A stretch of 64,000 nt of DNA from Mucilaginibacter dorajii (GCF_024808255.1 NZ_JANTYS010000003.1:358118-422117); one strand, 5' to 3'; numbered from the stretch's first letter, positions 36,386 through 45,558 are shown. Made by a program: numbers and translations. The notes: generated by a model not told the origin, from the letters alone.

Positions 36386-36614
36386 TATTTACTGCTATAA
36401 GTAACCAGTAAACAAAAATTTTATTACTTTGTGATATGCCTCAACAAAGGCAAAATATTAAAGCTGAGTTTTTACGAATTATGAATAATTGAAAGAAAAC
36501 GCAGATTAGATGTAAATATTATGTTTAAAGCATCAAATTTACACAACATTATTAATATGACATTACAGCCGGGCTACTATAATTGTTTTTTGTTTCGGTA
36601 AAAATATTGTTACT

Positions 36615-38807
36615 ATGAAAATTAGTTTAATTTTTATTTTATTATTTTCTCCATTTATTGTATTCTCCCAAATTTTTAACCTACAAGAAATTAAGCGGGC
36701 TGAAGCATTAGCGAAAGCGGTAACCATCATTCGTGATGATTATGGCGTGCCTCATATTTATGGTAAAACCGATGCTGATGTTGTTTTTGGGTTGATGTAC
36801 TCGCAATGCGAGGATAATTTTAAAGGCGTTGAACGGAATTACCTGTACCAGTTGGGCAGGCAGGCCGAAGTAGATGGCGAAAGCAGTTTAGCTATAGATA
36901 TTCAACTGCAATTGATAGCCGATAGCGCCGATGCCATCAGGGACTATAAAGCAAGCGCCCCGGCGTTTAAAAAACTGTTGGATGCTTTTGCCGATGGCAT
37001 TAACTATTACCTGTATAAACACCCCGAAGTAAAGCCTAAAGTATTTAAACGTTTTGAACCATGGTACGCTTTAATGTTTACCGATGGGAGTGTAGCCGCT
37101 ACCGAAACCGGCGGAATTAAACTGGATGAAACCAAGGCGTTTTATGCCGATGGAGGCGAAAAGATAGGCGCGGTGATCAATCATCCCGGTAAAGCTTACG
37201 AGTTTGTTAACGAACGCGAAACCGGCTCTAATGGCTTTGCTATATCGCCATCACGGTCGGCATCGGGGCATGCGTTGTTGTATATCAACCCGCATGTGCC
37301 GTTCTATTTTAGGAGCGAGGTAGAGTTGGTAAGCGAAGAAGGGTTGCACGCTTATGGGGCGGTAACCTGGGGACAGTTTTTTATTTACCAGGGATTTAAC
37401 CCGCACCTTGGCTGGATGCACACCAGCAGCTACGCCGATGTAGCCGATCTGTATGCCGAAAAAATGGTAAAGAAGGATGGCAAATGGTACTATGAGTACG
37501 ATGGCGCTTTAAAACCCGTTACCACCCGTAAGTTGGTCATCAACATAAAAAAAGGTGGTAAAACAGAGCAGAAAACCGTTGTAGCTTACTATACCCATCA
37601 CGGCCCGGTATTGGGCAGCCGCGATGGCCGGTGGCTGGCTTTGAAAGCCAATAACCGATCCTATAACGCCCTGCTGGAATCATGGCAGATTACTAAGGCC
37701 AATAACCTGGCCGAGTATAAAAAAGCGATGGACCTGGTATCAAACGCAACCAACAGCACGGTTTATGCCGATGATAAGGGTAATACCATTTTCTGGTATG
37801 GCAATTTTATCCCCAAACGCAACCCCAAATATGATTTTAGTCTCCCCGTTGATGGTAGTACATCGGCAACGGAATGGCAGGGTGTACATCCCTTAAAAGA
37901 AATAGTTACTATTACCAACCCCGCATCCGGCTGGATTCAGAATTGTAATTCGACGCCCTTTACCGGGGCAGGGGCAAGCAGTCCGGATAAAAACAAATAC
38001 CCTGTTTACATGGCCCCCGATGGTGAAAACTACCGGGCTATTACCGCTATTAACGTTTTAAAGGATGCTAATAACTTAACGCTCGATGGATTAATTGCCA
38101 AAGGATATGACCATTACCTGGCAGCCTTTGATGATTTACTGCCGCCGCTGTTTAAAGCCTATAATGAAGCGCCCGATTCTGTAAAAGCATCACTTGCACA
38201 GCCTATAAAGGTTTTACAGGCCTGGGACAGGCGCACCGCTGTAAACTCGGTAGCCAGCAGTTTGGCTATTGAATGGGGTACGCTGATGTTAAAGTTATTA
38301 CCTCCGCCCAAAACCGACCAGGAGAGTACGTTTATTACCCAACGTATAAAAGCATTGGCCCAACAAACGCCGCATAATCAACAGCTGGCACTTTTAACAG
38401 CTGTGATACAAAACCTGCAAAGCCGCTTTGGCACCTGGGAAGTTAAATGGGGCGATATGAACCGTTACCAGCGACCGGCCGATGGCATAACATTTGATGA
38501 TAACCTGCCAAGTATCCCGGTTGGGGCAACGGGGTCTGGCTTTGGGCAATTGCCATCGTTTCAGAGTCGCACGGTTAATACTAATAAACGTTACGGCTAC
38601 TCGGGCAATAGCTTTTTAGCAGTGGTGGAGTTTGGGCCAAAGGTAAAAGCTAAAAGTATCATGACGGGCGGTCAATCGTTTGATCCGCAGTCGAAAAACT
38701 TTAGCGACCAGGCGCAGGGCATCATAGATGGGAAGTTTAAGGATGTTTGGTTTTATAAGGAAGATGTGCTAAAGCACGTTCAAAAAACGTATCACCCGGG
38801 CCAATAA
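36615..38807 (+). CDS. Penicillin-acylase family Ntn hydrolase
   Basis: A 730-residue exported enzyme, signal peptide MKISLIFILLFSPFIVFS. The family is self-cleaved; the predicted cut is G204|S205 in RETGSNGFAISPSRSASG, making S205 the N-terminal nucleophile. HVPFYFRSEVELVSEEGLHAYGAV and the Asn in a later NCNSTPF segment fit the active-site frame. Substrates range from beta-lactam side chains to N-acyl-homoserine lactones and acylated peptides; none can be chosen here. The protein appears full length. The AT-rich 5' region has a poor ribosome site, typical of Bacteroidota. Confidence 0.88.
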   Translation: MKISLIFILLFSPFIVFSQIFNLQEIKRAEALAKAVTIIRDDYGVPHIYGKTDADVVFGLMYSQCEDNFKGVERNYLYQLGRQAEVDGESSLAIDIQLQLIADSADAIRDYKASAPAFKKLLDAFADGINYYLYKHPEVKPKVFKRFEPWYALMFTDGSVAATETGGIKLDETKAFYADGGEKIGAVINHPGKAYEFVNERETGSNGFAISPSRSASGHALLYINPHVPFYFRSEVELVSEEGLHAYGAVTWGQFFIYQGFNPHLGWMHTSSYADVADLYAEKMVKKDGKWYYEYDGALKPVTTRKLVINIKKGGKTEQKTVVAYYTHHGPVLGSRDGRWLALKANNRSYNALLESWQITKANNLAEYKKAMDLVSNATNSTVYADDKGNTIFWYGNFIPKRNPKYDFSLPVDGSTSATEWQGVHPLKEIVTITNPASGWIQNCNSTPFTGAGASSPDKNKYPVYMAPDGENYRAITAINVLKDANNLTLDGLIAKGYDHYLAAFDDLLPPLFKAYNEAPDSVKASLAQPIKVLQAWDRRTAVNSVASSLAIEWGTLMLKLLPPPKTDQESTFITQRIKALAQQTPHNQQLALLTAVIQNLQSRFGTWEVKWGDMNRYQRPADGITFDDNLPSIPVGATGSGFGQLPSFQSRTVNTNKRYGYSGNSFLAVVEFGPKVKAKSIMTGGQSFDPQSKNFSDQAQGIIDGKFKDVWFYKEDVLKHVQKTYHPGQ

Positions 38808-38849
38808 AAATTGATTGCTAAAAAAGTATATTTGGATACATAAAAATTG

Positions 38850-39338
38850 ATGAAGAAATACCTGTTTATAACCTTATTGTGTTTGGGATGTGCCGATTTG
38901 TTTGGGCAAAGCATCACCATAAATGATCTTACCAATTTAACCAGCCTTGCTAACGAGGATGCGCACAATTATGTTGTGCTTTCAAAAGGTTTCAAAAAGG
39001 AATATACGCAGGTTGTTGATGGTAATGTAGTTGAACATTTAAAAAAGGCGGGTGCCGATAAAAAAGAAGAATCGGTAGAGATTGGTGAGTTTGTTAAATT
39101 AAGTAGCGGTGCTATTTTGCGTACGGTTACTTATAAAACCTCTACAGCGGTACAGGTATTTAACCTCATGACCCAGGCTAAAAGCTCGGGCATACGTATG
39201 CGTTTTCAGGGTGTCGATGTAAAAAATAACATCTATCTTTTCGACAATGATTTTTTTCATATCACCATGTACATCAGCAGGGATAACACCAATGGATTTG
39301 TACAGGTAAAACAAAAAGAGTACCTCGGCTTCGATTAA
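38850..39338 (+). CDS. Small exported hypothetical protein
   Basis: A 162-residue protein with signal peptide (MKKYLFITLLCLGCADLFGQ). The mature part is a single mixed alpha/beta domain (ITINDLTNLTSLANEDAHNYVVLSKGFKKEY..., then FFHITMYISRDN). No recognised family. An adjacent TTG gives one extra residue; ATG at 38850 is preferred. A perfect TAnnTTTG box (TATATTTG) lies at 38827-38834, but without a TTG at the right distance. Confidence 0.65.
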   Translation: MKKYLFITLLCLGCADLFGQSITINDLTNLTSLANEDAHNYVVLSKGFKKEYTQVVDGNVVEHLKKAGADKKEESVEIGEFVKLSSGAILRTVTYKTSTAVQVFNLMTQAKSSGIRMRFQGVDVKNNIYLFDNDFFHITMYISRDNTNGFVQVKQKEYLGFD

Positions 39339-39423
39339 TTAAGTGCGGGTTAACTCATCTTCAATTTCCGCTTCAGGATGCCGTTAAGCTTTGGTATATT
39401 GCCGTACCAATTATCTAAAGCTT

Positions 39424-40419
39424 ATGGAAAATATCAGCCGCAAAAAATTTATTGCAACTACCGCTATGGCTGCTGCCGGTTTAACCTTAGGGGGAAGGGC
39501 ATCGGGCAAAGTGTTATTGAAGCATCTTCCGGAAAATATTCCTAATGTCAACAAAGACTTATCCGCTGCCAACAAAATTAAAGTAAGCATCTTCTCCAAA
39601 CACCTGCATTGGTTAAACTATACCGATATGGCCAATCTGGCCGCTCAAATGGGTTTTGATGGTGTCGATTTAACCGTGAGGCCCGATGGTCATGTACTGC
39701 CCGAAAACGTGGCTACGGATCTCCCTAAAGCGGTGGCCGCTGTTGAAAAAGCAGGTTTAAAAGTTTATACCATTGTAACCAACATCAAATCGCCGGATGA
39801 AAAGTATACACGCGATATTTTGAAAGCAGCATCGGCACTGGGTATTAAGTATTACCGCACCGCCTGGTTCGATTATAATAAAAACATCACCATTCTTGAA
39901 AACCTGAAAGCCATTAACAAACAGTTTGCAACACTGGCCAGCCTTAATAGCGAGTATGGCATGCATGGTGCTTATCAAAATCACTCGGGCGAGCTGTTTG
40001 GTGCTTCGGTGTGGGATCTTTGGTTGGGATTGGAAGGACTTGATCCTAATTTAATAGGCTGCCAGTACGATATCAGGCACGCCACAACCGAAGGTGCCGA
40101 TACCTGGGCCACATCCATGCAGTTATTGGTGCCCAACATTAAAACCATCAACGTAAAAGATTTTTACTGGGATAAAAAAGATGGTAAATGGCAGGTAAAA
40201 AGTGTGCCTTTGGGCGAGGGTATGGTAGATTTTCAAAAATATTTTGGCATATTAAAACAACAAGGCATTAACGGTCCCATGAGCCTGCATTGTGAGTACG
40301 ATTTGGGCGGTGCCCAGGACGGTGCCAAACAGCTAAGTATAAGTAAGGAAGCTTTTGTAAACGCCGTGCAAAAAGATTTGACCACGCTGCGGAAATGGCT
40401 GGCCGATCATGAGCTTTGA
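39424..40419 (+). CDS. Sugar phosphate isomerase/epimerase-like TIM-barrel protein
   Basis: 331 residues from ATG 39424. The N-terminus SRKKFIATTAMAAAGLTLGG resembles a Tat-type signal (RKKF), so it is probably exported folded. The xylose-isomerase-like barrel contains NLAAQMGFDGVDLTVRPDGHVLPE, HGAYQNHSGELFG, QYDIRHATTEG, INVKDFYW and LHCEYDLGG, giving the metal-binding Glu/His/Asp frame of the AP-endonuclease-2 fold. Substrate unknown. A longer reading from 39391 adds eleven residues with no support. Confidence 0.85.
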   Translation: MENISRKKFIATTAMAAAGLTLGGRASGKVLLKHLPENIPNVNKDLSAANKIKVSIFSKHLHWLNYTDMANLAAQMGFDGVDLTVRPDGHVLPENVATDLPKAVAAVEKAGLKVYTIVTNIKSPDEKYTRDILKAASALGIKYYRTAWFDYNKNITILENLKAINKQFATLASLNSEYGMHGAYQNHSGELFGASVWDLWLGLEGLDPNLIGCQYDIRHATTEGADTWATSMQLLVPNIKTINVKDFYWDKKDGKWQVKSVPLGEGMVDFQKYFGILKQQGINGPMSLHCEYDLGGAQDGAKQLSISKEAFVNAVQKDLTTLRKWLADHEL

Positions 40420-40539
40420 AAGCTATCTCAAATAATTTCAGAGTTTGGATTTAAACCACGGCATACTTACCGAGACAATATCTCCGAATAATAATGTACC
40501 AACCCAATGCAATTAAACCCAAAAGATAATTTTTGATAC

Positions 40540-41280
40540 ATGAGCAAGCGTTTCTTATTCGTATTATCACTGATTTTATTCATCTCTAAAAGTGCATTAT
40601 TTGCCCAGGATGAATTATTGGAGAACAGAATAGTTCAGACTAAAAAGGATACAAGAACTTTTAACATTCAATCTCTTGAAGGTAGAACGGTAAGGGTAAA
40701 AGTTTTACCTGATTATGTACATAATATTTTGTGTGTAATATACTTAAAAGATACAGTTAAGGTTTTTGATTATTGGGACGTGTTTCCTGAAACAACATAT
40801 TTAAGTAAAAAATTTCTCGAAATAAATTATGAAGTCAGGGGCGGTTCAAACTTAGGACTTGGAAATTCATTGATATTATGTGTGAGTAATAATAAACTGT
40901 ATGAAGCATTACACGTGTTACGATATTCAGATTGGGAGTCTGAATTGGTTAAAACTTATAATGTAAAGTTTGCATTAGTCAATCATAAAAAAGATTACGT
41001 GCTTAATGCAAGCGTAAGAGATAAATCACTTTCCTCGATCAATCCTGAAACAGATTATGATTATACAAATAGTAGCAAGTTGCATTTTGATAGGAAACTA
41101 AAGGTATTTTATAGTATAAAAAAGAATTTATACGATACATTAAAGGTTAGCTATCCGGACACAACCTACAAACAACAAATTGAAGGTAATTTCCCCCAAG
41201 TAATTTTAGAAGATAATAAATATGTTTTTATCGGAGGTCAATGGTTCGAATTGAATAATGGCACAATCGTCAAATATTAA
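40540..41280 (+). CDS. Exported hypothetical protein, AT-rich
   Basis: A 246-residue protein with signal peptide (MSKRFLFVLSLILFISKSALFAQ). The mature sequence is rich in Lys, Tyr and Asn (NYEVRGGSNLGLGNSLILCVSNNKLYEALHVLRY), and its DNA is visibly more AT-rich than neighbours. I recognise no family. The composition suggests recent acquisition. Followed by a 163-base gap with the DoxX promoter. Confidence 0.6.
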   Translation: MSKRFLFVLSLILFISKSALFAQDELLENRIVQTKKDTRTFNIQSLEGRTVRVKVLPDYVHNILCVIYLKDTVKVFDYWDVFPETTYLSKKFLEINYEVRGGSNLGLGNSLILCVSNNKLYEALHVLRYSDWESELVKTYNVKFALVNHKKDYVLNASVRDKSLSSINPETDYDYTNSSKLHFDRKLKVFYSIKKNLYDTLKVSYPDTTYKQQIEGNFPQVILEDNKYVFIGGQWFELNNGTIVKY

Positions 41281-41329
41281 AATTAGCAAGTTTTTAAAAA
41301 AAAATATTTGGCGTCCTCACTGCAAACAA

Positions 41330-41362
41330 TTTGCATTTATAACAAGTTTGTTACTATATTTA
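41330..41362 (+). promoter_or_regulatory. Bacteroidota-type promoter for the DoxX gene
   Basis: TTTG at 41330-41333, 21-base spacer, TATATTTA at 41355-41362. This leaves a leader of about 75 bases before the ATG at 41444, ending in AAAGGAGG, an unusually strong Shine-Dalgarno for this phylum. Confidence 0.55.
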
Positions 41363-41443
41363 TATATGGTGACCGGCCCCTTTAACCCAATAAAGCCGCT
41401 GTTCATTTAAAACCAATTTAACCTTTAAAAAAAGGAGGCCAAC

Positions 41444-41881
41444 ATGAACTTAGTTCATAAAATTGAACATTGGGGCGATACTCATCACCCTAAATTCCTT
41501 GATCTGGTACGCATTGCACTTGGCGTGTTTTTATTGCTGAAAGGTATCGCGTTTATGGATAACACGGCCTACCTCAGAAGTTTAATTGAAAGCCAGGATT
41601 TTGTGATCCTATCGCCCGATGTGTTGATGATTTTGGTTTACTATGTAACATTTGCCCACATGGTAGGCGGCATCCTTATCGCTTTAGGCATTTTAACGCG
41701 GCTGGGCAGTATTATCCAGATCCCGATAGTAGTTGGCGCTGTTTTACTTACTGGTACTGGCGCTTTCCGTGAGCCTATCAATACCCTGGCATGGCCATCT
41801 TACATCGCCCTGGTACTACTGGTAATATTCACCATTTTAGGCTCGGGGCCAATATCTTTGGATAAGTATTTGCAGGAATAG
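41444..41881 (+). CDS. DoxX family membrane protein
   Basis: A 145-residue protein with four membrane helices. The DoxX core is visible: FLDLVRIALGVFLLLKGIAFM, then LVYYVTFAHMVGGILIALGILTRLGSIIQIPIVVGAVLL and IALVLLVIFTILGSGPISLDKYL. DoxX proteins are linked to respiration, thiosulfate oxidation or redox homeostasis, with no settled mechanism. The AAAGGAGG site a few bases before the ATG fixes the start. Confidence 0.88.
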   Translation: MNLVHKIEHWGDTHHPKFLDLVRIALGVFLLLKGIAFMDNTAYLRSLIESQDFVILSPDVLMILVYYVTFAHMVGGILIALGILTRLGSIIQIPIVVGAVLLTGTGAFREPINTLAWPSYIALVLLVIFTILGSGPISLDKYLQE

Positions 41882-42075
41882 ATGTGCAAATGTGCAGATT
41901 TCAGATGTGTAGATGATTTTTTTATTTGGGGATTATTTTGTCTGAACCAGGATTACGCAGATTTATCGGATTCCTTGGATTTGATTTGCGTGCCGAAAAA
42001 AATCCTGTATAATCTCATAAATCTGTTTAATCCTGGTTCAGAAAAAATCCAAAATCGAACATCCGAATTCCGACA
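41882..42075. repeat. Spacer with octad words and an inner inverted repeat, between converging stops
   Basis: It fills the gap between the DoxX stop (41881) and the zinc-finger stop (42076). The left edge repeats GATGTGCA/AATGTGCA/GATGTGTA at ~8-base spacing, answered at the right edge by CGAACATC/CGACATC. Inside, TCTGAACCAGGATTA (41941-41955) pairs with TAATCCTGGTTCAGA (42028-42042). Possible terminator function. Confidence 0.65.
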
Positions 42076-42351
42076 TCAATACCCCTGCACCAATTCATCA
42101 ACATAGCACCACAGCCAGCGTTCACCAGCTTCGGCCGAGATCACTACGGGGTGCCCGGTAGCATGAAAGTGCTTGGTCATGTGGGTATTGGGCGAGCTAT
42201 CGCAGCATAGCGTTACGCCGCAGGTTTGGCAGGTGCGCAGGTGCATCCATGAGGAGTGCGTTTTAATGCACTCCTCACAAACGTAATCTTGTGGTTGTTT
42301 TATATCGGTAACAGCCGCCAGGTGCTGGCAAGTTTCATCGTCCTGCATCAT
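42076..42351 (-). CDS. UBP-type zinc finger protein
   Basis: 91 residues. The Cys/His array CQHL..YVCEECIKTHSSWMHLRTCQTCGVTLCCDSSPNTHMTKHFHATGHPVV matches the ZnF-UBP fold, which in eukaryotes binds the free C-terminal tail of ubiquitin. In bacteria the ligand is unknown. It is coupled to the flavoprotein gene upstream: its ATG is two bases beyond that stop. An extended reading into the upstream gene was rejected. Confidence 0.87.
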   Translation of the reverse strand: MMQDDETCQHLAAVTDIKQPQDYVCEECIKTHSSWMHLRTCQTCGVTLCCDSSPNTHMTKHFHATGHPVVISAEAGERWLWCYVDELVQGY

Positions 42352-42353
42352 TA

Positions 42354-44015
42354 TTAATTTTCTGCTAAATATTTGTGTACAAAACTGATGGCCATGGAGC
42401 CTTCGCCTACGGCAGATGCCACGCGGTTCATGGCCCCGGCACGCACATCGCCCGCGGCAAAAATGCCCGAGCAACTGGTTTCCAATAAAAACGGATCGCG
42501 TTTTAACTTCCAGATCTTCTGGAAGCTGTCGTAAGCACGCAAATCACGGCCGGTTTCAATAAAATCTTTGTTGTTCTTAATAATGTCAAGTTTTATCCAG
42601 TCGGTATAGGGTTTTGCACCTATAAATATGTACAAAGCCGCTGCTTTATTGGTAACCGTTTCCTGTGTTTTACAGTTTTTGATGGTTAGTTTTTCCAGGC
42701 AGTTGCCGCCGTGTGCTTCAATAATTTCGGTATCAGGTATTACTTCGATGTTGGGGGTTTCGCTAATCTGCGTAATTAAATAAGCCGACATGGTAGCCAC
42801 CAAATCTTCCCGGCGGATAACGATATGTACCTTGGTGGCATATTTTGAAAGGTGCATAGCTGCCTGCCCGGCCGAGTTGCCGCCGCCAATTACATACACA
42901 TCCTTACCAATACAGGCCGAAGCTTCGGTAGTGGCGGCGCCGTAATAAATACCCGCCCCGGTAAAGTTTTCAACGCCCTTAACTTCCAGTTTGCGGTAAT
43001 CAACCCCGGTGGTGATGACTACCGTACGACTGATAATTTCAGGCCCGTCATCCAATATGATGGTTTTGTAGCCATCTTTTTGTTTGATGTCACTTACCGA
43101 CTGGGGCGATAAAAACTCGGCTCCTAAACGCATGGCCTGGCTTATGGCGCGACGGGTAAGATCGGCACCGCTTAGGCCTGCCGGGAAACCAAGGTAGTTT
43201 TCAATACGCGAACTGGTGCCAGCTTGCCCGCCTGGTGCTTTACGCTCTATCAGCAGTGTTTTTAACCCTTCAGATGCGCCGTAAACTGCGGCGGCAAGGC
43301 CTGCAGGGCCCGCACCTATGATCACTACGTCGTAAACATCGGTAAGCGTTTGTGGGTTCTTCTCCAGTTTGGCCGCAATTCCTTGTATGGTTGGTTTTTG
43401 CAGATAGCTGCCATCCTCAAAAAATACGGTAGGCAGGCAATCAACGGTTAGTTTATTGAGTGCCAGGATGCTTGCAGCATCAACGTTGCGTTCAATATCC
43501 AGCCAGCGATAGGGGATGAGGTTACCGGCAAGGTAATCTTTAATCACATGCGATTGCGGCGAAAACTGGTACCCAACTACTTTAATGCCTACAAACTCGG
43601 GCACGTAGTTGTTTTGCCAGTCTTCCAGCAGGTCATTTAATACCGGGAAAAGTTTTTCCTCGGGTGGGTCCCATGGTTTCATGAGATAATAGTCAAGCTG
43701 CACATCATTAATTGCTTTGATGGCGGCTTCGGTATCTGAGTAGGCTGTTAAAAGCACACGTTTGGCATCGGGATAAATCCTTTTTGCCTGTTCAAGGAAT
43801 TTAACGCCTTCCATTTCGGGCATGCGCTGATCACATAAAAACAAAGCCACAACATCCGAACCGTTTTTTAATTCGGTAAGGGTATCCAGTGCTTCAATTG
43901 CCGATGTTGTGCTCAGTATTTTGTACTCTTTGCCATACTGCGACCGGATGTCGCGGCTGATGGACCGTAGTACCTGCGGATCATCATCAATGGAAAATAT
44001 TATAGGTCGGCTCAT
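42354..44015 (-). CDS. Response-regulator / Trx-fold / TrxR-like flavoprotein fusion
   Basis: 553 residues in three parts. 1-125: receiver with D10-D12, phospho-acceptor D62 (LFLCDQRMPEMEG), LLTAYSD and Lys in YLMKPWDP. ~140-222: thioredoxin-like fold (VVGYQFSPQSHVIKDYLAGNLIPYRWLDIE..LPTVFFEDGS) without its CxxC. 228-553: class II pyridine-nucleotide oxidoreductase with FAD motif IIGAGPAGLAAA, NADPH motif VIGGGNSAGQAA plus RR at IVIRRED, and GIFAAGDVR. The place of the redox CxxC reads GAATTEA, so it cannot be a classical thioredoxin reductase. Such fusions are annotated as fused response regulator/thioredoxin-disulfide reductase; that name overstates it. Confidence 0.88.
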   Translation of the reverse strand: MSRPIIFSIDDDPQVLRSISRDIRSQYGKEYKILSTTSAIEALDTLTELKNGSDVVALFLCDQRMPEMEGVKFLEQAKRIYPDAKRVLLTAYSDTEAAIKAINDVQLDYYLMKPWDPPEEKLFPVLNDLLEDWQNNYVPEFVGIKVVGYQFSPQSHVIKDYLAGNLIPYRWLDIERNVDAASILALNKLTVDCLPTVFFEDGSYLQKPTIQGIAAKLEKNPQTLTDVYDVVIIGAGPAGLAAAVYGASEGLKTLLIERKAPGGQAGTSSRIENYLGFPAGLSGADLTRRAISQAMRLGAEFLSPQSVSDIKQKDGYKTIILDDGPEIISRTVVITTGVDYRKLEVKGVENFTGAGIYYGAATTEASACIGKDVYVIGGGNSAGQAAMHLSKYATKVHIVIRREDLVATMSAYLITQISETPNIEVIPDTEIIEAHGGNCLEKLTIKNCKTQETVTNKAAALYIFIGAKPYTDWIKLDIIKNNKDFIETGRDLRAYDSFQKIWKLKRDPFLLETSCSGIFAAGDVRAGAMNRVASAVGEGSMAISFVHKYLAEN

Positions 44016-44058
44016 AGGGGCGTGTTACAGGTAAAGTTTAAAAAAATAAAGAAGTTTG

Positions 44059-45459
44059 TTACCCATCAATCAGGAAACAAACACTAAAAACAGTAAGACC
44101 GGGCTGCGATTTCATTTTGATAGATCCCCGGTGCTGTTTAACAATGCGTTGCACCACCTCAAGCCCCATCCCGGTGCCTTTGCCCATTTCTTTAGTTGTA
44201 AAAAACGGGTCAAAAACCTGGCTTTGAATTTCGGGTGGGATACCGGGGCCATCGTCAACAATAAAAACCTCCACAAATTCGCGGTCGCGCCGGGTTTTAA
44301 TGGTTAGTGTGCCTTTGCCGGCCGGTGCCATGGCATCAAGCGCGTTATCTATCAGGTTGGTCCATACCTGGTTAAGCTCGCCGATAAGGGCCTTTACTTC
44401 AGGCAGGGTACGGTCAAAATCTTCAATCACGGATACATTGCCTTTTTTGATTTTGTAACCCAGCATGGTAAGCGTGTTCAAGATCCCAATATGAATATCG
44501 GCATATTGCTTATCCTGTCCGCGGTCCATATGCGTAAAGGTTTTAACAGAACTTACCAGTTCTGCAATTCGTTTTGACGATTCCTGGATATCTTCTATCA
44601 TCTTTTCGGCAACTAACTTGTTACTCATCCAGTTAATGATAGTTGACAGGTGCGTTTGGGGAATGTGGCTTTTTAACGTGTCGAAATTCGCGATACTAAA
44701 TTTAAAATCAACAAAACTCTCGGCAATGTCATAAGCATTTTCAATTTCATTTTCATCAAGCCACCCGGCTATTTCATCTTCGAGGTGAGTACGTTGTTTA
44801 AGGCTTAAACGGGTATCGTTGCGGGCGTTCAGTACTTTAAACAGTTCGTCGGTAACGCCATCAACCTGGTCTTCATCCATTTTAATAGTGAACATGCTTT
44901 TAAGCGATTCGGGAACTAAACGCAGGTGCTTGCTTAAGGACGTAGAATCGCGCACAATGGCCGATGCCGGATTGTTAAGCTCATGGGCCAACCCGGCAGA
45001 TAGCTTACCAAGGGCCATCATTTTTTCATTTTGCTGTTGTAGTGCCGTAAAATCACGTACCCGGTTGGTCATGATGTGTACCAGCGCCTGGGTAAGTTCA
45101 AAATGCTCTTTGATCATTTCGTTGATGCGGCCGGTAGGGAAGCTTAGTACATGCAAGCTACCCACAGCCTGGGCATATCCTTTTGAAACTATACCACGTG
45201 AAAAAGGCATGTACCCGGTAATACTACCCGGCCCTACATCTACAAAATCGCGCCGGCCGGCACCCTGCAACATATAAAAACGCATGTTGCCTTCTACAAT
45301 AACGTGCGGACCTGTCATAGGCCAACCTGGCTGGTTCAGCATGTCGCCATCCTGAAAAAATTGGTCTTCACTAACATCTATCAGCCATTGCAACTGATCT
45401 TCGGGAACATTCTCTAAAACTTCAAGTGATTTCAACCAGGAAACGGTAACCTTTTGCAT
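44059..45459 (-). CDS. Cytoplasmic cNMP-binding-domain sensor histidine kinase
   Basis: 466 residues, no membrane helix. 1-130: cyclic-nucleotide-binding-like domain (FFQDGDMLNQPGW..HVIVEGNMRFYM, GSITGYMPFSRGIVSKGYAQAVG). H-box LSAGLAHELNNPAS with H159; N-box NQVWTNLIDNALDAM; G1 VDDGPGIPP; F/G2 FDPFFTTKEMGKGTGMGL. A long helical stretch (~175-330) separates H-box and ATPase. It lies 43 bases before the receiver-flavoprotein gene and is its presumed phosphodonor. Canonical cNMP-contact residues are not obvious, so the ligand may differ. Confidence 0.88.
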   Translation of the reverse strand: MQKVTVSWLKSLEVLENVPEDQLQWLIDVSEDQFFQDGDMLNQPGWPMTGPHVIVEGNMRFYMLQGAGRRDFVDVGPGSITGYMPFSRGIVSKGYAQAVGSLHVLSFPTGRINEMIKEHFELTQALVHIMTNRVRDFTALQQQNEKMMALGKLSAGLAHELNNPASAIVRDSTSLSKHLRLVPESLKSMFTIKMDEDQVDGVTDELFKVLNARNDTRLSLKQRTHLEDEIAGWLDENEIENAYDIAESFVDFKFSIANFDTLKSHIPQTHLSTIINWMSNKLVAEKMIEDIQESSKRIAELVSSVKTFTHMDRGQDKQYADIHIGILNTLTMLGYKIKKGNVSVIEDFDRTLPEVKALIGELNQVWTNLIDNALDAMAPAGKGTLTIKTRRDREFVEVFIVDDGPGIPPEIQSQVFDPFFTTKEMGKGTGMGLEVVQRIVKQHRGSIKMKSQPGLTVFSVCFLIDG

Positions 45460-45558
45460 GAAATAAAATTAGGGATTATTATTCAATACCAAAAAAAAAG
45501 ACGCAGTGTGGCGGCTTGCATAGGGGAGAAGGGTGAAAAAATGACAGAAGGCAGAGAA

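Noticed and set aside
42352..42474. N-terminal extension of the zinc-finger gene into the flavoprotein gene
   Set aside because: The extension is an Arg/Cys-rich shadow of another frame; the ATG at 42351 starts the conserved finger.
44819..45277. Plus-strand open frame antisense to the kinase gene
   Set aside because: It lies opposite the cNMP/H-box part of a well-supported kinase.
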